Part shown: piece by piece, positions 47,175 through 59,970 of the stretch | Position numbering within the stretch: the first letter of the stretch is position 1 | Layout: the number at the start of each line of letters is the position of its first letter | Source: Salvia splendens | Lineage: Eukaryota; Streptophyta; Magnoliopsida; Lamiales; Lamiaceae | DNA: 64,000 nucleotides | Assembly (NCBI RefSeq): GCF_004379255.2 | Contig: NC_056049.1 | Location: forward strand, 1,364,001 to 1,428,000 | Reading direction: 5' to 3' | Made by a program: the position numbers and the translations under genes | The notes under the pieces: generated by a model | What the model saw: only the letters and a program-made list of their open reading frames with translations | Databases searched by the model: none | What the model was told of the DNA's origin: nothing

Positions 47175-48846
47175 ATGGCTTCATTTCAATCCTCCTTAAT
47201 GGTGCTCTCCACCAATCACAAACCACCCTCCGCCTCTGCAAGACGCTTCCATGTGTCATGCATCGGCGGGGGCGGAGGCGGTGTAGACCGCAGAGACCTG
47301 CTTTTAGGATTGGGAGGTCTCTATGGTGCTACAGCTGCCAACCACAATGCCCGGGCCAATCCGATCCAACCGCCGGACCTGAATGTTTGTGGGGTCCCCA
47401 AAGCCAACGGGGAGCCTCTGGATGTGAACTGCTGCCAACCCGTGTCGAACGCTATCAAAACTACGTGCTGCCGACGGTGGGGACCCTGCGCGTGAGGCCG
47501 GCCGCGCACAGGCTCCCCGAGCACCACCATGGGTACCTAGCCAAGTACGAGGAAGCCGTGAGACAGATGAAGGCGTTGGACAAGACCGACCCGGACGACC
47601 CCCGGGGCTTCACGCAGCAGGCCAACGTCCACTGCGCTTACTGCAACAACGCCTACTACCAGGTCGGGACCGAACTTCCCATCTCCGTCCACTTCTCGTG
47701 GTTGTTCTTCCCTTGGCATAGATGGTACTTGTATTTTCATGAAAGGATCTTGGGGAAATTGATCGATGACCCGACCTTCGCCTTGCCCTTCTGGAACTGG
47801 GACAACCCGTGCGGTATGCATCTACCGTCGATCTATGACAAGGAGAGCTCCCCTCTTTACGACGCCAACCGTAACCCTCTCCACCGCCCTCCCGCCATCG
47901 TTGACCTGCAGTACAAAACCGGAGCGGAGGAACCGACCGACAATGGGTTGCTGGTGAGGAGCAATCTACGTACAATGTATACTGAAATGATGAAGATCAA
48001 CAAAACTGAAGATTTTATGGGGCAGAGATATGTGGCAGGGGAAGAAGCCCCACCCTCTGCCAATGCAGGGAGAGTGGAGATAGGGTCCCACACCAGCATG
48101 CACATCTGGGTGGGGGACCCCAAGAATCCCTACCATGAAGACCTAGGGAACTTCTACTCTGCAGGGCGGGACCCAGTTTTCTACTCCCATCACGCCAATG
48201 TTGACCGACTGTGGACTATCTGGAGAGGCCTCAAGACTAAAGTTAAAAAATCCATCCGGACTACCTCAACGCGACCTTCTTGTTCTACGACGAGAACAAG
48301 GAGCTCGTGCGCGTCAGGGCCGGGGACGCCCTGGACAACGAGAAAATGGGGTACGAGTACGAGGACGCCGACATCCCCTGGGTGCACTTCCGGCCGCCCA
48401 AGAGGGCGGCCGGGGTTAAAATCCAGGACATCTCGCAAAACGCGCAGAGGCCGGAGAAGGTGTTCCCGCTCAAACTCGGCAGGATTGCTAGGATTTTGGT
48501 GTCGAAAACCGCCCCGGGCGCGGCCGACGAGAATTTATTGGTGGAGCACATACACGTCCACTCGGACAAATTCGTGAAGTTCGACGTCTACGTCAACAGC
48601 GAAGAAGACGAGCCAAAAGGCGTTGAAAACGCGGAGTACGTGGGAACCTTCGCGAAGCTTCCGCATAAGGGCGGCCACGGCGAACACTCGCTTGAAAAGG
48701 GGAAAGGAACGATTAGGTTTAGCCTGAAGGAACTGTACGAGGACATTAATATCGTTAGCGACGACGAGGAGATCGTCGTCACCATCGTTCCTCGGGCTAA
48801 CGGCCACAGCGTGACCATTGGTGGTATCAAAGTCGTCAAGGCTTGA
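47175..48846 (+). pseudogene. PPO: Polyphenol oxidase (catechol oxidase), intronless, two frameshifts
   Basis: Type-3 copper enzyme that oxidises o-diphenols to quinones in the thylakoid lumen. The N-terminus has a Ser-rich chloroplast transit region and a twin-arginine lumen signal (RRDLLLGLGGLYGA). CuA shows HCAYC and FSWLFFPWHRWYLYFHE. CuB shows HTSMHIW and FYSAGRDPVFYSHHANVDRLW. After these come the DWL-type domain (DYLNATFLFYDENKELV) and KFDV domain (KFVKFDVYVN). The frame changes twice: at or just after the A run 47457-47460, before the tyrosinase domain, and at the A run 48245-48250, between CuB and the DWL domain. Each looks like loss of one base. All copper ligands and the C-terminal domains are otherwise well kept and there are no other lesions. 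Homopolymer error in the assembly is therefore a real alternative to a recent pseudogene. Confidence 0.88.
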
Positions 48847-50017
48847 ACTCTGATGATGCTTGTGTGTGTTGTTAGTATGCAATAATTTGATTCTTCAATT
48901 ACTTGTGGTGACAAGTGTTGGGAATTTCTTGTGTGATTTTACCTTTCTGTTGTAATAATTCCGCTTTTCCGGCGGTTCACCGTTCATGTGTTGGGAATTT
49001 GTTTGCAATGTAATGCTTTTGTCTTGATATTTATCTATTTTAGTAATGTTTTATTTTGTTCATCATAATTTTTTTAATTTCTTAGATTATTTTAAGAAAT
49101 ACTACTAGTTTTCAATATTATTCAAGATTTATATTCTCATAAATCAAATTATCAGTACTAGAAATAATAATTTCAATAATCCAAATCAAGAAATCATATT
49201 TCTAGGAATTGAATAATTTAACCTTGATAACTTTAGATAATCAAATATGACTTACTGTTTATAATTAATAAATACACTATACATAAAGTTAAAGTTATTA
49301 ATTAAGAATAGTAGCCAACTTACTATTGTAAAAATAAAAATAGACTCTTTGTGTTATATTATGAATATGCATCAACAAAATATCCTCCAGCCTAACGTTT
49401 CCGGTGAATTTCCGGGAACTTTATGGTGGTAAGGACTACATGATCGCGTGAAATTAAACGATTTTTACTAATTAAACATTATCAAGTTATTTTCAAATTT
49501 TATTATAAGCATTTTGACAATATTTTACTATATATTTAAATTTGGATTACTATGTTATAATAATATATGAAACTTATTTATCATCTACTATAAAAACCAA
49601 ATGTAATTTTGATTATCAAATTAAACGAATCAAAAATAAAATGAGACTCATATACAGTGTATTTTTTAACTTTGTACAAACGGACAAACAATAAGCAAGG
49701 GGAGTAATAATAAACAAATTAACCAAATTATTTATTTCATACAACCCATAATAACGTGTCAACTTGTGATAAAATAAATTAAAGAATGCACATGGTCAAC
49801 TGAGACTATTAAAACGTACGTATTCTAATATTCAAGCTATATATCATTTGAATCTAGTAACAACTTTATCTATACAAGAGCAATTTAGCTAATTTGAATG
49901 TTTGTATAAAAAAATCAAGAAACTAACATGTTGGTGTTTGTATAATTTTGTTGAAGCAAGTCTTCTCCTATAAAACAACACAAAAAATGTTGGAAAGTAG
50001 CCATCAATTATCAAATC
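48847..50017. other. Intergenic DNA between PPO and the BBE-like pseudogene
   Basis: PPO trailer, then AT-rich spacer with no gene. A TATA-like ctataaaac near 49970 precedes the BBE-like frame. Confidence 0.5.
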
Positions 50018-51621
<1,604 letters not shown>

Positions 51622-51932
51622 GGGGGACACGGAGAAACAAACGTACCGTCTCATGCATGTACTCGAGTTTGAGCCCAGCGGGACATGCTAGTTTTTCTTA
51701 TTTTCTAACTATCGAGTTGTGCTTTCATTGATGCTTTCGTTGTGATGCATATAGTTAAGAATTGTAATATGAGTTGCTGCTATCGCTACATGTTAAGTGA
51801 TGCTTTAATTAAAATAAAAAAGGTGTAGTATTTAAATCGTGTTATTCTATTCTACTGAAATTATGGATCTGGCCACTTTAGCAAAAGTATTTTATCAGGA
51901 GTTGCATATTGCAAAGTGAAGAATACAAAATA

Positions 51933-52420
51933 CTCCGTGCGTCCCACAATAAGAGTCATGTTTTGACATTTTGGTATGCCTCATAATAAGAGTTCTGTTT
52001 CACTTTTATTATAAATGGTAAGACGCATTTCACCAATTTATTATATTCACATTTTATTATAAAATTAATACTCCCTCCGTCCCAAGTTACTTGAGTCGTA
52101 TTCCTTTTTGGGTTGTCCCGAGTTACTTGAGTCATTTCTCTTTTTAGCTAAAAACAAAACATCTAATCACACCTACTTTATTCTTTTTTTTACTTTACTC
52201 TCTCTTATTTCTCTTACTTTATTCCCTCATCTACTTTATTTAACTCACTAAACACAACTTTCTTAAATCTCGTGCCGAAAAGAAACGCCTCAAGTAACAT
52301 GGGACGGAGGGAGTATATATAATTGAGACTCATATTCAACTAATTTACTCAATCTACTTTTTTACATTTCTTAAAATCTGTGTCATAACTAAATATGACT
52401 CTTACTGTGGGCGGAGGGAG
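51933..52420. mobile_element. Stowaway-like MITE carrying a nested Stowaway MITE
   Basis: The outer element starts ctccgtgcgtcccacaataa after TA and ends cttactgtgggcggagggag before TA (52421-52422). Removing the inner element (52071-52313) and one TA leaves about 243 bp, a normal size. Confidence 0.8.
52071..52313. mobile_element. Inner Stowaway-like MITE
   Basis: The left ctccctccgtcccaagttac and the right catgggacggagggag are complementary at the ends, TA on both sides. It is inserted into the MITE at 51933-52420 and is therefore younger. Confidence 0.85.
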
Positions 52421-53682
52421 TATGAAAGATGTCGAATGAGGTAGAGGTGGTGTTGTTGGAGGAGAATTTGTTTCACGTGGTGCTCCACCATGGTCAATGA
52501 TGGCGCCACCTCCTATCCTCTTTTAAGTTTAGGGCTTGTTCTGTTTGTCATATAGAGGTCATTTAAATTATGTATCTGTGCCTATCATGTGTTCTATTTG
52601 ACATACACCATAAATGCACAGCCCTACAAATGGGCTTTGGCCCGTTTCTTTTTGGCCATATAATGGCGTTAGTGTATCGGGGTCTGGCCCTACGATACAT
52701 ATTAGGCTCTAATCAGGGTTTGAGGTAAACCAATAACATTTGCTTTGAACATGCATAGAAAATTGGGGGAATCGTAGCATAACATTCCCAAACCAACACA
52801 AGCCCTTTGAACAAATCTGTGCAGAAGAGAAGCGACACTCACCGCAACGAGAGATTTCAGGTGAGTCTGTTCTTTGTTTTGTTTGCATTGATTAATTTTT
52901 TCGAAGGCTACAAACCCAATTCGAATTTGTAATTTTGAATTAATCCTCCTACCGGTTCATTCCCTATTTTTTTTTCGAAATCTACAAAACCCATGGAATC
53001 TCCCTTTCTAATTGAATAATTTGAATTTGTAATTTTGAATCCAACCCAAGTTTACAATTGAATTGATTAATTCATTTGAATTTGAATTTTTTTGGAGGCT
53101 AAAAAACCCTAGATCGTATTGTGGGGAATCTGCCTTTCAGTTAATGTAGCAAACGAATTTATTAATTCATTTGGCCGTTTTCGAATGCAATCCGGTGTTA
53201 TAGGTTATATGGATTGTAGAATTACGTGGCTGATTCGTTTTGTGCGTCTCGACGTGTGATTTGGGGTTTTTGAATGCAAATGAAACCGCGTAATAGATGT
53301 TAATTAAGATGTCTGGTTTAATGATAAAGAATTAAAGATGCTGAATTTTGGTTGAACTCAGTGAGAAAAATGGGAATTTTGAAGTTTTCCACTGCAATGG
53401 TGCATAGTTTAATTTTTTCTCATCCAATTGCTTACTTTGAATTTGTAATGTTGAATCCAATCGATTCAAAATATAGTGTGAGAAATATACCAGTATTTCA
53501 GCAACTTGTTGTGTGAAAAAAATTAATATTGATGTTGCATCGTGCTAATTGTGATGTAGAGAATTCACAGCTTTGTGGTTATTATTTGAATAATGAAAGG
53601 GTAGTTGAATAGTTTAAGCTTCCTTTATTTGAATGATGAAAGATTAGTTGGAATTGAAACTTATTTGTATATCTATGCACAG

Positions 53683-55215
53683 ATGAGGGAACATAAGAAG
53701 CAAAATGCTTATGTGAGGCAAATAATTGAGGACATAATTTGGACTCAAACCGTGGCGCGAATTTGTATACTGCACATGATTTTTAGCAAAGTTTCGAAGA
53801 AAAGGAGGCGAGCTGAATTTGCGTTGGCTTACGACATTCTGAATCGAGTACCGATGCAGATTCAACGTTTAAACAGACTCGTTGGGGTAACTGACACAGA
53901 TTGTTTAGTTAATTGTAGGATGGACCGGAATACGTTTGGAAGGTTGTGTTCATTGTTTACAGAGTTGGGAATGTTACGCGTCCGGCGGTTCGTAGGGATA
54001 GAAGAGCAAGTCGCCATTTTTCTAGGTGTCATAGCACATCACAAGAAAAACCGTGTTGTTCGATTTGATCATTGGCGATCAGGGAACACAGTTTCATTCT
54101 ACGTTCATGAGGTCCTTGCAGCAGTATTAAAGTTGCATTCCTTGTTCTTGGTCAAACCCGAGCCTATTCGCGAAGATTGTGTAGATTGGCGATGGAAATG
54201 TTTTCAGGTATGTTTTATATTTTAGTAGCGAAGACTATTCTTTTTGGAATAAACTATATATTCAGCATTTCACTACGTGAGTGTGTGGCTACTTCTTGTG
54301 CATACAGGGGTGTCTTGGTGCTCTTGATGGCACCTACATTGACGTTTTAGTACCAAACGAGGACAAACCACGGTTTAGGAATAGGAAGGGTCAGATAACA
54401 ACCAACACTTTGGCCGCTTGCGACAGGCACATGCGTTTCACATACATATTACCCGGCTGGGAGGGATCAGCTGGCGATGCTCGAGTGCTTCGCGATGCCG
54501 TAACTCGTCCTCATGGGTTGCGAGTCCCAATAGGTAAATTGACTAGCTTTGAATAAGTTACAATATTCAGCAACATATATCAATTCAAATGGAAAATTTA
54601 TATTTGGTTAGTTTTTACTAAACTGATGTTGAGTTTTGTCTGGTCTAGGTAATTATTATTTGTGTGATAATGGATATGCGAACAGTGAAGGTTTTCTAAC
54701 CCCTTACAAGGGGGTGAGGTATCACCTCCAAGATTGGGGTCCTGATGCGCAAATTCCACAAAATGCTGTAGAGCTCTTCAACATGCGTCATACCAAAGCT
54801 AGGAATGTAATTGAGAGAGCATTCGCGGTACTGAAGATGCGGTGGGGTATTTTGCGCAGTGCCTCCTTCTATCCCCTCAAAGTTCAAATAAATTTAATTA
54901 TAGCATGCTTCCTTCTCCATAACTACGTTCGGTCTGAGATGCCAATTGATCCACTCGATGACCTTTTGGACTGCATGCCTGAGAGCCAAGGGGCTGAGGC
55001 CGAGGGAGATCATAGGGACAGTGAATACGTTGACTACGTTGAGGCAACGTCATCTTGGAATCAGCGTCGCGATGATCTGGCAAACTCGATGTGGGCTGAA
55101 GTGAGTACACCTACATGCAAATCTGTTCTTTTTTTACATGTTTCAATGCTTACATATACTGAAATGGATTCATTGCTTTATTCCATTGTCACAGCGCATA
55201 TCCACAATGCAGTGA
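53683..55215 (+). CDS. PIF/Harbinger DDE transposase (ALP1-like), apparently intact
   Basis: Nuclease of the DDE_Tnp_4 / ALP1-like family that cuts and joins Harbinger elements with the help of a Myb/SANT partner. Coding exons 53683-54207, 54308-54533, 54649-55100, 55195-55215: 1224 nt, 407 residues, phases consistent. Catalytic residues are present: Asp182 in [10 protein letters not shown], Asp232 in [12 protein letters not shown], Glu306 in [15 protein letters not shown]. The N-terminal helix-turn-helix region ([26 protein letters not shown]) is also kept. The ATG chosen follows directly on an AG acceptor. An upstream non-coding exon and an intron of about 820 bp are likely. Host-domesticated ALP1/HARBI1-type genes look similar, but here intact TIRs and a TTA duplication argue for a mobile, possibly autonomous element. 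Confidence 0.85.
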
Positions 55216-55635
55216 TTGCTTATGCGAGTTGCAAGAAGGATAGCTGCTAGCAATGTATTTCGTGTTTGGCAATATCATGTGGGACTATCAAACTTTATCA
55301 AATGTTTTCTCTAGTAATCATTAGACTTGTACACCTTCCTTCTGATTAGAAACTTGGTCAGCTTAATATGTCATTAATCTGAACTGATTTTTTTGTGTTT
55401 AATAATGTTTTCAACTTGGAACCCTTGTGGGAGTATTTATGTTTTTGTTAGTATAGTCGTTGTTTTTGGGCCAGCCTTAGAGAGTATTTGACTCCAACAT
55501 ATATAAATTTGTCTGAAAAAAAAACAAAAACAAAAAATATGTTCGCTTAAACTACAGGCAACATCCACATACTGAAATACATTCTGATTTGGGTCCACTT
55601 TGTACAATTATTTAAAAGTTACATAGGTTCCATAA

Positions 55636-56782
55636 CTAAAAAGATACCCGAAATTTTGTGACTTCAGCCGGTAACAACTCGAACTTGCACATGCTCCCTA
55701 CGGCGAGATTGTTGTCTGCTACAAATTTGTTCCAACCGTGAATTATTTTCACGTTATCATTTTGAATCTTGACGTAGACATTCCATGAATGATCACCAAC
55801 CAAAAGATTCACAGATTGAATTTTGTTATGGTCAGCAATGTGGGTTTTCCACCAAATTTCAGGCAAGCACTGCGTCAGAATTTGCAAATGAATATGATTA
55901 CTTTTTGAAAATGTACAAGTTTTATGCTTCCACAATTGAAATGAGGACAATACCATGATCCGGTCCAGTTGCGACGCAAGAAGGATAATGGTAAAAGAGG
56001 GAAGGGTCGGCACCTCCTCAACCCGTCTAACCGGACATCCCGTGTCGTCGTCGTCAGTGGATTCTGATTCACTAAATTCCTCATAGTATGATTTGTCCTT
56101 ACGCTTGGGATTGTACTCCCAATCTGGAAAGTCTAGAATAAAAAATATACATTATCGCAACCAGATAGTTGAGGACATAAGATCAAAAAGTATTCTAAAT
56201 AATTTAAAATTCATTTAATAAGCATAGAAACACTTCTAAGATTATGCACCATTAGTTTGAACGAAGATATCGGTCGATGGCATACAACCACTTGCATTGA
56301 ACCTCATGACCTTGAATTCGCCTTCACCGTGGTAACTGAAAACAACGACGTGTTTCATCCCGAGACTATTAGCAGATACAAATGCATTCCAGTTTTGATC
56401 AAAGTAGCTCTCACGACCATCCCTTGTTACGCCCACCACCCATTCAAGGCCATTGAGCATTTGGAGTCTGCAGAGATTAGGTAAGCTACCTCCATGCTCG
56501 CACATCCATTCATAAGGAATAACCTTCATGTCAAAAAAGTATGTGTCGTTGTTAGTTTGGAAAGCAAGCCTCGCATGTAAAATACATATGAATTTTCCAA
56601 CTTACCATGCGGTACAAGCATGACCGTGTAGTCAATGTCCGACAAAACGATGGTTTAATGTGCCTAGGAACCGGAAAGTTAGTGGTTATATGCAAAATAA
56701 AAATGTTCGATAATCGACAACAATAAATTACTTACTCCGGCAGCAGTGGCGGAGGAGCTGATGCTGATGCCATTGCATACAT
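55636..56782 (-). CDS. Two-B3-domain DNA-binding protein inside the transposon
   Basis: REM-like plant B3 protein on the minus strand. Coding exons 56782-56736, 56663-56606, 56523-56250, 56132-55636: 876 nt, 291 residues, all phases close. First B3 (about residues 18-115): KPSFCRTL, an IPYEW block, then LEWVVGVTRDG, NWNAFVSANSL and VVFSYHGEGEFKV, the strands and DNA-contact loops in family order. A linker with an acidic run (SESESTDDDD) follows. Second B3 (from about 210): QCLPEIWW, SWNVYVKIQ, GWNKFVADNNLAVGSMCKFELL. Exons 1 and 2 are small and depend on by-eye splicing; a second in-frame ATG lies three codons in (56773). It keeps introns, so it was not acquired as a cDNA. It sits wholly between the TIRs, facing away from the transposase gene. 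No standard Harbinger gene has B3 domains, so this is cargo or a new accessory function (inference). Confidence 0.78.
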
Positions 56783-57183
56783 GATGTGATTAGAGAATAC
56801 AGTTTGGTTCCGAAGAGTGATACTTTGGGGGCTTGTACAACATAAGCTCTTCAATATAGCTTTGTGGAGGCTACATCTTACCCGTGAGCTGATTTGACAA
56901 AGCATTTTCCAAACAAAATAAATCTGCTCCACCCATCACTATATGAAAGACAACACAGTAGCAACAATGAGCTGTAAAATCATGCAGGAATCTCCTATTA
57001 TCATGCAGGAATCTACTCTAAACAAGGCTGCGATGGCAGATATGCCCCTCACGAGTCTGATTTGTCTAGTCATTCACGGGCATACAATTGCTTGGGATGG
57101 TGATGAAATAACTCATATTTAGCTGACCCTTCAATTGAAGCTTGGACCCAGCAACTTTGGCTTCTTTCATTCCTTCACTTGAA

Positions 57184-58009
57184 ATGGGAACAAAAATCCC
57201 TCAACAAGGCTTTTTCTTTTACAAATCAAGCTGGACAGCTGAGGTAGATTCACTGCTGCTATCCTTGATAATCAAAACCAAAGAAATGAACAAGTGGAGC
57301 GGTTCCGTGATCCCCATACCCATCCTCGAAGAAGTGGCGGAGGTGCTCACCAAAGAAGTGGGGGTGCCATTCACATGGCCACAATTGTACGAGAGATTTC
57401 AGAACCTTGAAGAGAGACACATACTTTTCGACAAGGTAGTCAAAACCAACGGTGTGTATTGGAATGCTAACACCAACGTGGTCATGGCACCGGAGCAAGT
57501 ATGGAAACCCATTTTGAAGGTAGGTGGATACAATGTTTGTTTTATGTCAGCTTGTTCATTGTAACTCCATGGCTCCGTTGTTCTTGTAGGAAAATAAATT
57601 GGCTGCAGCTTATTACTATTGTGGGGACCCCGAATTTCCAAGATTGAGGTTGCTGTTCGGACCGCAAGATATTAAGCAGGAGAGTGCACCACTGATATTC
57701 AATATTTCTGACACTACCGTGCCCGTAGAGGATCTCAATCTGATGTTTAAGCCATTAGATGGAGTTGGAATGGCGCCGACCGTGGAGCTAAGCGTGTCCG
57801 TCTCTTCTCCTCCCATGCCCAAAGTGCCAAAGATGAAACGCAATTTGTTTGGAGACGGGTTCACGAATGTGGGTAGTCAGTCCAATAACGAGGATATGGA
57901 CCCGCGTATCGGGAAGAAATACCCCCCAAAGCCGAAGAAATTTCCTCCAAGCAATTTAGGTTCGCCACATGGAAGTTCATGTGGCTCTTCGAACACCCAC
58001 AAGTATTGA
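57184..58009 (+). CDS. Myb/SANT-like protein A (Myb_DNA-bind_3 type)
   Basis: Coding exons 57184-57519 and 57590-58009: 756 nt, 251 residues. The N-terminal domain follows the plant Myb/SANT-like pattern: SSWTAEVDSLLLSLI, then TWPQLYERFQNLEERHILFD, VYWNANTNVVMAPEQVWKPI, then AAAYYYCGDPEFPRLRLLFG. The C-terminal half is polar with a Lys/Pro-rich stretch (GKKYPPKPKKFPPSN) and a Ser-rich tail. The upstream frame stays open before the ATG, so an earlier start is possible only with an extra exon. Proteins of this type act as the DNA-binding partner in Harbinger transposition or occur as host regulators. It is distinct from protein B in the same element. Confidence 0.72.
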
Positions 58010-58375
58010 CGTTTTATGTTGTATTTGTCTTCCTTCTACTCTATTAAGCTAGGTTGTGTATGTGATCTATCTCGTGTACGTTTTGCTGGAATATCTATGT
58101 GGAAATTCAATCAATGAGATCAATATTTGCTGATTAAGGTTTTCCTTCAAATGCAGCTGATTAAGGAATACTAGGAAATCGTTTACTGATTAAGGCAACA
58201 TAATCCTTCCTACAAAAGATGATAGATAATAATATAATCTACAGACAATTGCAACAAGCCAATGTTGAAGAGGGGCTTCCAAAAAAAAAGTTTCAGACAG
58301 AAAATAGGCTTTATAAATTATATCAGGCAAGCCATCGACCTACGCCACCCCTTCACCCGTTGTAGATTCCCCCAT

Positions 58376-59681
58376 CTATCCCGAACCATATTTCGCAAGC
58401 ACACGAAGCACGAACGCGATACGGTCATCATCCGGCATCCCAAGAAAGAAATCCAACCTTTCCACCTTCTCCAGAATAATCTCCCCTGCATCAAACTTTT
58501 GCTCCCTTGTCAGTCCAGGCAAGCGACCTAGTTCAGCAAATACTTCCTTCCGTGCTTTGCTCAGATCGAACTCATAACCAATGCGGAGGGATAAAGAATC
58601 CAACCTCACGTTGGTGGCGTCATTGATTTTCCCCAGCAGTTCAATGAGACCATCTATAGAATGGTCAGCCTTTCTCTTTTTCCCACCCGCAGGCCGAGCA
58701 GCTTTCTCACGGTTAGTGTTGCCTGAGCTTTCAACCGGAGCATCGGGAGGAGTGCTGGTCTGACTCAGTGGATGAGAAGTGGGCACATCAGTAGAGCCAA
58801 CAGAGTTGCCAACCTCACCTCCATCGCTTGAGCCTGAGCCGGTGTCCTGAGTGTAAAGCCCATTGACCGCATCCATCAAACCAGTAGCTGATCCCCCAGC
58901 AGCCCTATCCTTACCAAAGATGACCTGCCAATGGTCCCAGAATGGCCAGCTCTTATCCCTCATGTAGCGAGCATGAGGGTCTTGCTGTACATACGAATTC
59001 GTAACATAACACACACCATCAGAATTGCCAATGTGAAGCAAACATATTGAGTATTATTTTTAAAACTAACTTGAAAACATGATGATATCCATTAGAACGA
59101 GATTTGGTACCTTGACAATTTGCGACCACTGATCGTCGTCGCAATCTATCTTGTAGTCGTCGTGGAGGTTGAACCCCACACCGCTACGACTTAAGATGCC
59201 ACGCAAAGAATTGTAGCATCTTTTCCAGGAAGTGAGCTTCGAGTTAATATGAGGAGTTGCTTTGATGTCAGTGTTGGGGTAATGCTTCTTCAGGGCTTCC
59301 TCGAGTCTGCCAAGGTAGCCTGTCCGAAATCCATTATCGGCTTTCCATCCGGTGACAACAAGGTCCTTCAGCGCAACCACAAGAATCTCCTCCTCACGGT
59401 ATGACCAGGTTCGGCGGGTTCGGTCACCGTTGCCTCTCCTTGACCGTCCAAGGCGGGAATTCACTGAACCACAACAAAATCACCCAATTAAAACTGTAAA
59501 GCACTGCAAGATCTAAGAACGAAATGCGAATTCACTGGTGCTTTCAAATAAATTACCAAACGAAATGATGTTGAACCATACGAAAATAAACTCTCTTTTA
59601 TTCAATTCTGAGATAGCTATATGTACCTTGCGAACTCGGCACATCAGGGGAAGTGAACCTTGAACGCATGTAGTCAGACAT
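58376..59681 (-). CDS. Myb/SANT-like protein B, probable transposase partner
   Basis: Coding exons 59681-59627, 59463-59111, 58984-58376: 1017 nt, 338 residues, phases consistent. After a short leader (MSDYMRSRF) and a basic segment (RSRRGNGDRTRR) comes the Myb_DNA-bind_3 domain: TWSYREEEILVVALKDLV, KATPHINSKLTSWKRCYN, GVGFNLHDDYKID, QWSQIV, then SWPFWDHWQVIFG. A Ser/Gly/Thr-rich linker and a basic cluster (GGKKRKAD, a likely nuclear signal) follow. The C-terminal helix-rich block (EFDLSKARKEVFAELGRL, EKVERLDFFLGMPDDDRIAFV) is seen in the plant Harbinger-associated family. It is convergent with the transposase gene at the opposite end of the element, the usual layout for the two essential Harbinger genes. 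Confidence 0.82.
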
Positions 59682-59970
59682 CTTCAACTGGACAAAGTGA
59701 AAATAGCTTCTGCGGAATTTGCGAGGCGATTCTGGAACACTGAAATGGAAGAGCGGCGGAAGAGAGTTGTAATATATATTCTCCAATTTAGGTTTGGGTA
59801 TTGTGGTATTTGATTTACAGCAAACCAAACACACGATATATATCACTTGTGCTTTATATAGTGCAAACCAAACAGCTGAAATGAATAACCCAACTTCTAA
59901 TTTGTGTCATATTTATCTGGCCTCTCCTTATCTACCCTAAATCCTATTGGACAAACAGAACAAGCCCTTA

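Larger units (their letters stand above)
52532..59967. mobile_element. 7.4-kb PIF/Harbinger element with four genes including a B3 gene
   Basis: Ends are inverted copies of GGGCTTGTTCTGTTTGTC (18 bp identical, similarity trailing a little further) flanked by TTA at 52529-52531 and 59968-59970, the Harbinger target duplication. Between them, in order: DDE transposase (+, 53683-55215), two-B3-domain gene (-, 55636-56782), Myb/SANT-like gene A (+, 57184-58009), Myb/SANT-like gene B (-, 58376-59681). All four spliced models close without stops. Transposase and gene B are the expected autonomous pair. The B3 gene and gene A are extra. The transposase leader may start near 52800, with a 5'UTR intron 52861-53682. 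Confidence 0.88.

Noticed and set aside
47258..47460. Alternative start for PPO in the second frame
   Set aside because: That stretch is the out-of-frame reading of the transit peptide; the true N-terminus (MASFQSS, twin-Arg signal) is in the first frame.
57142..57183. Earlier start for Myb/SANT-like protein A
   Set aside because: The open frame begins with TTG and has no ATG before 57184.
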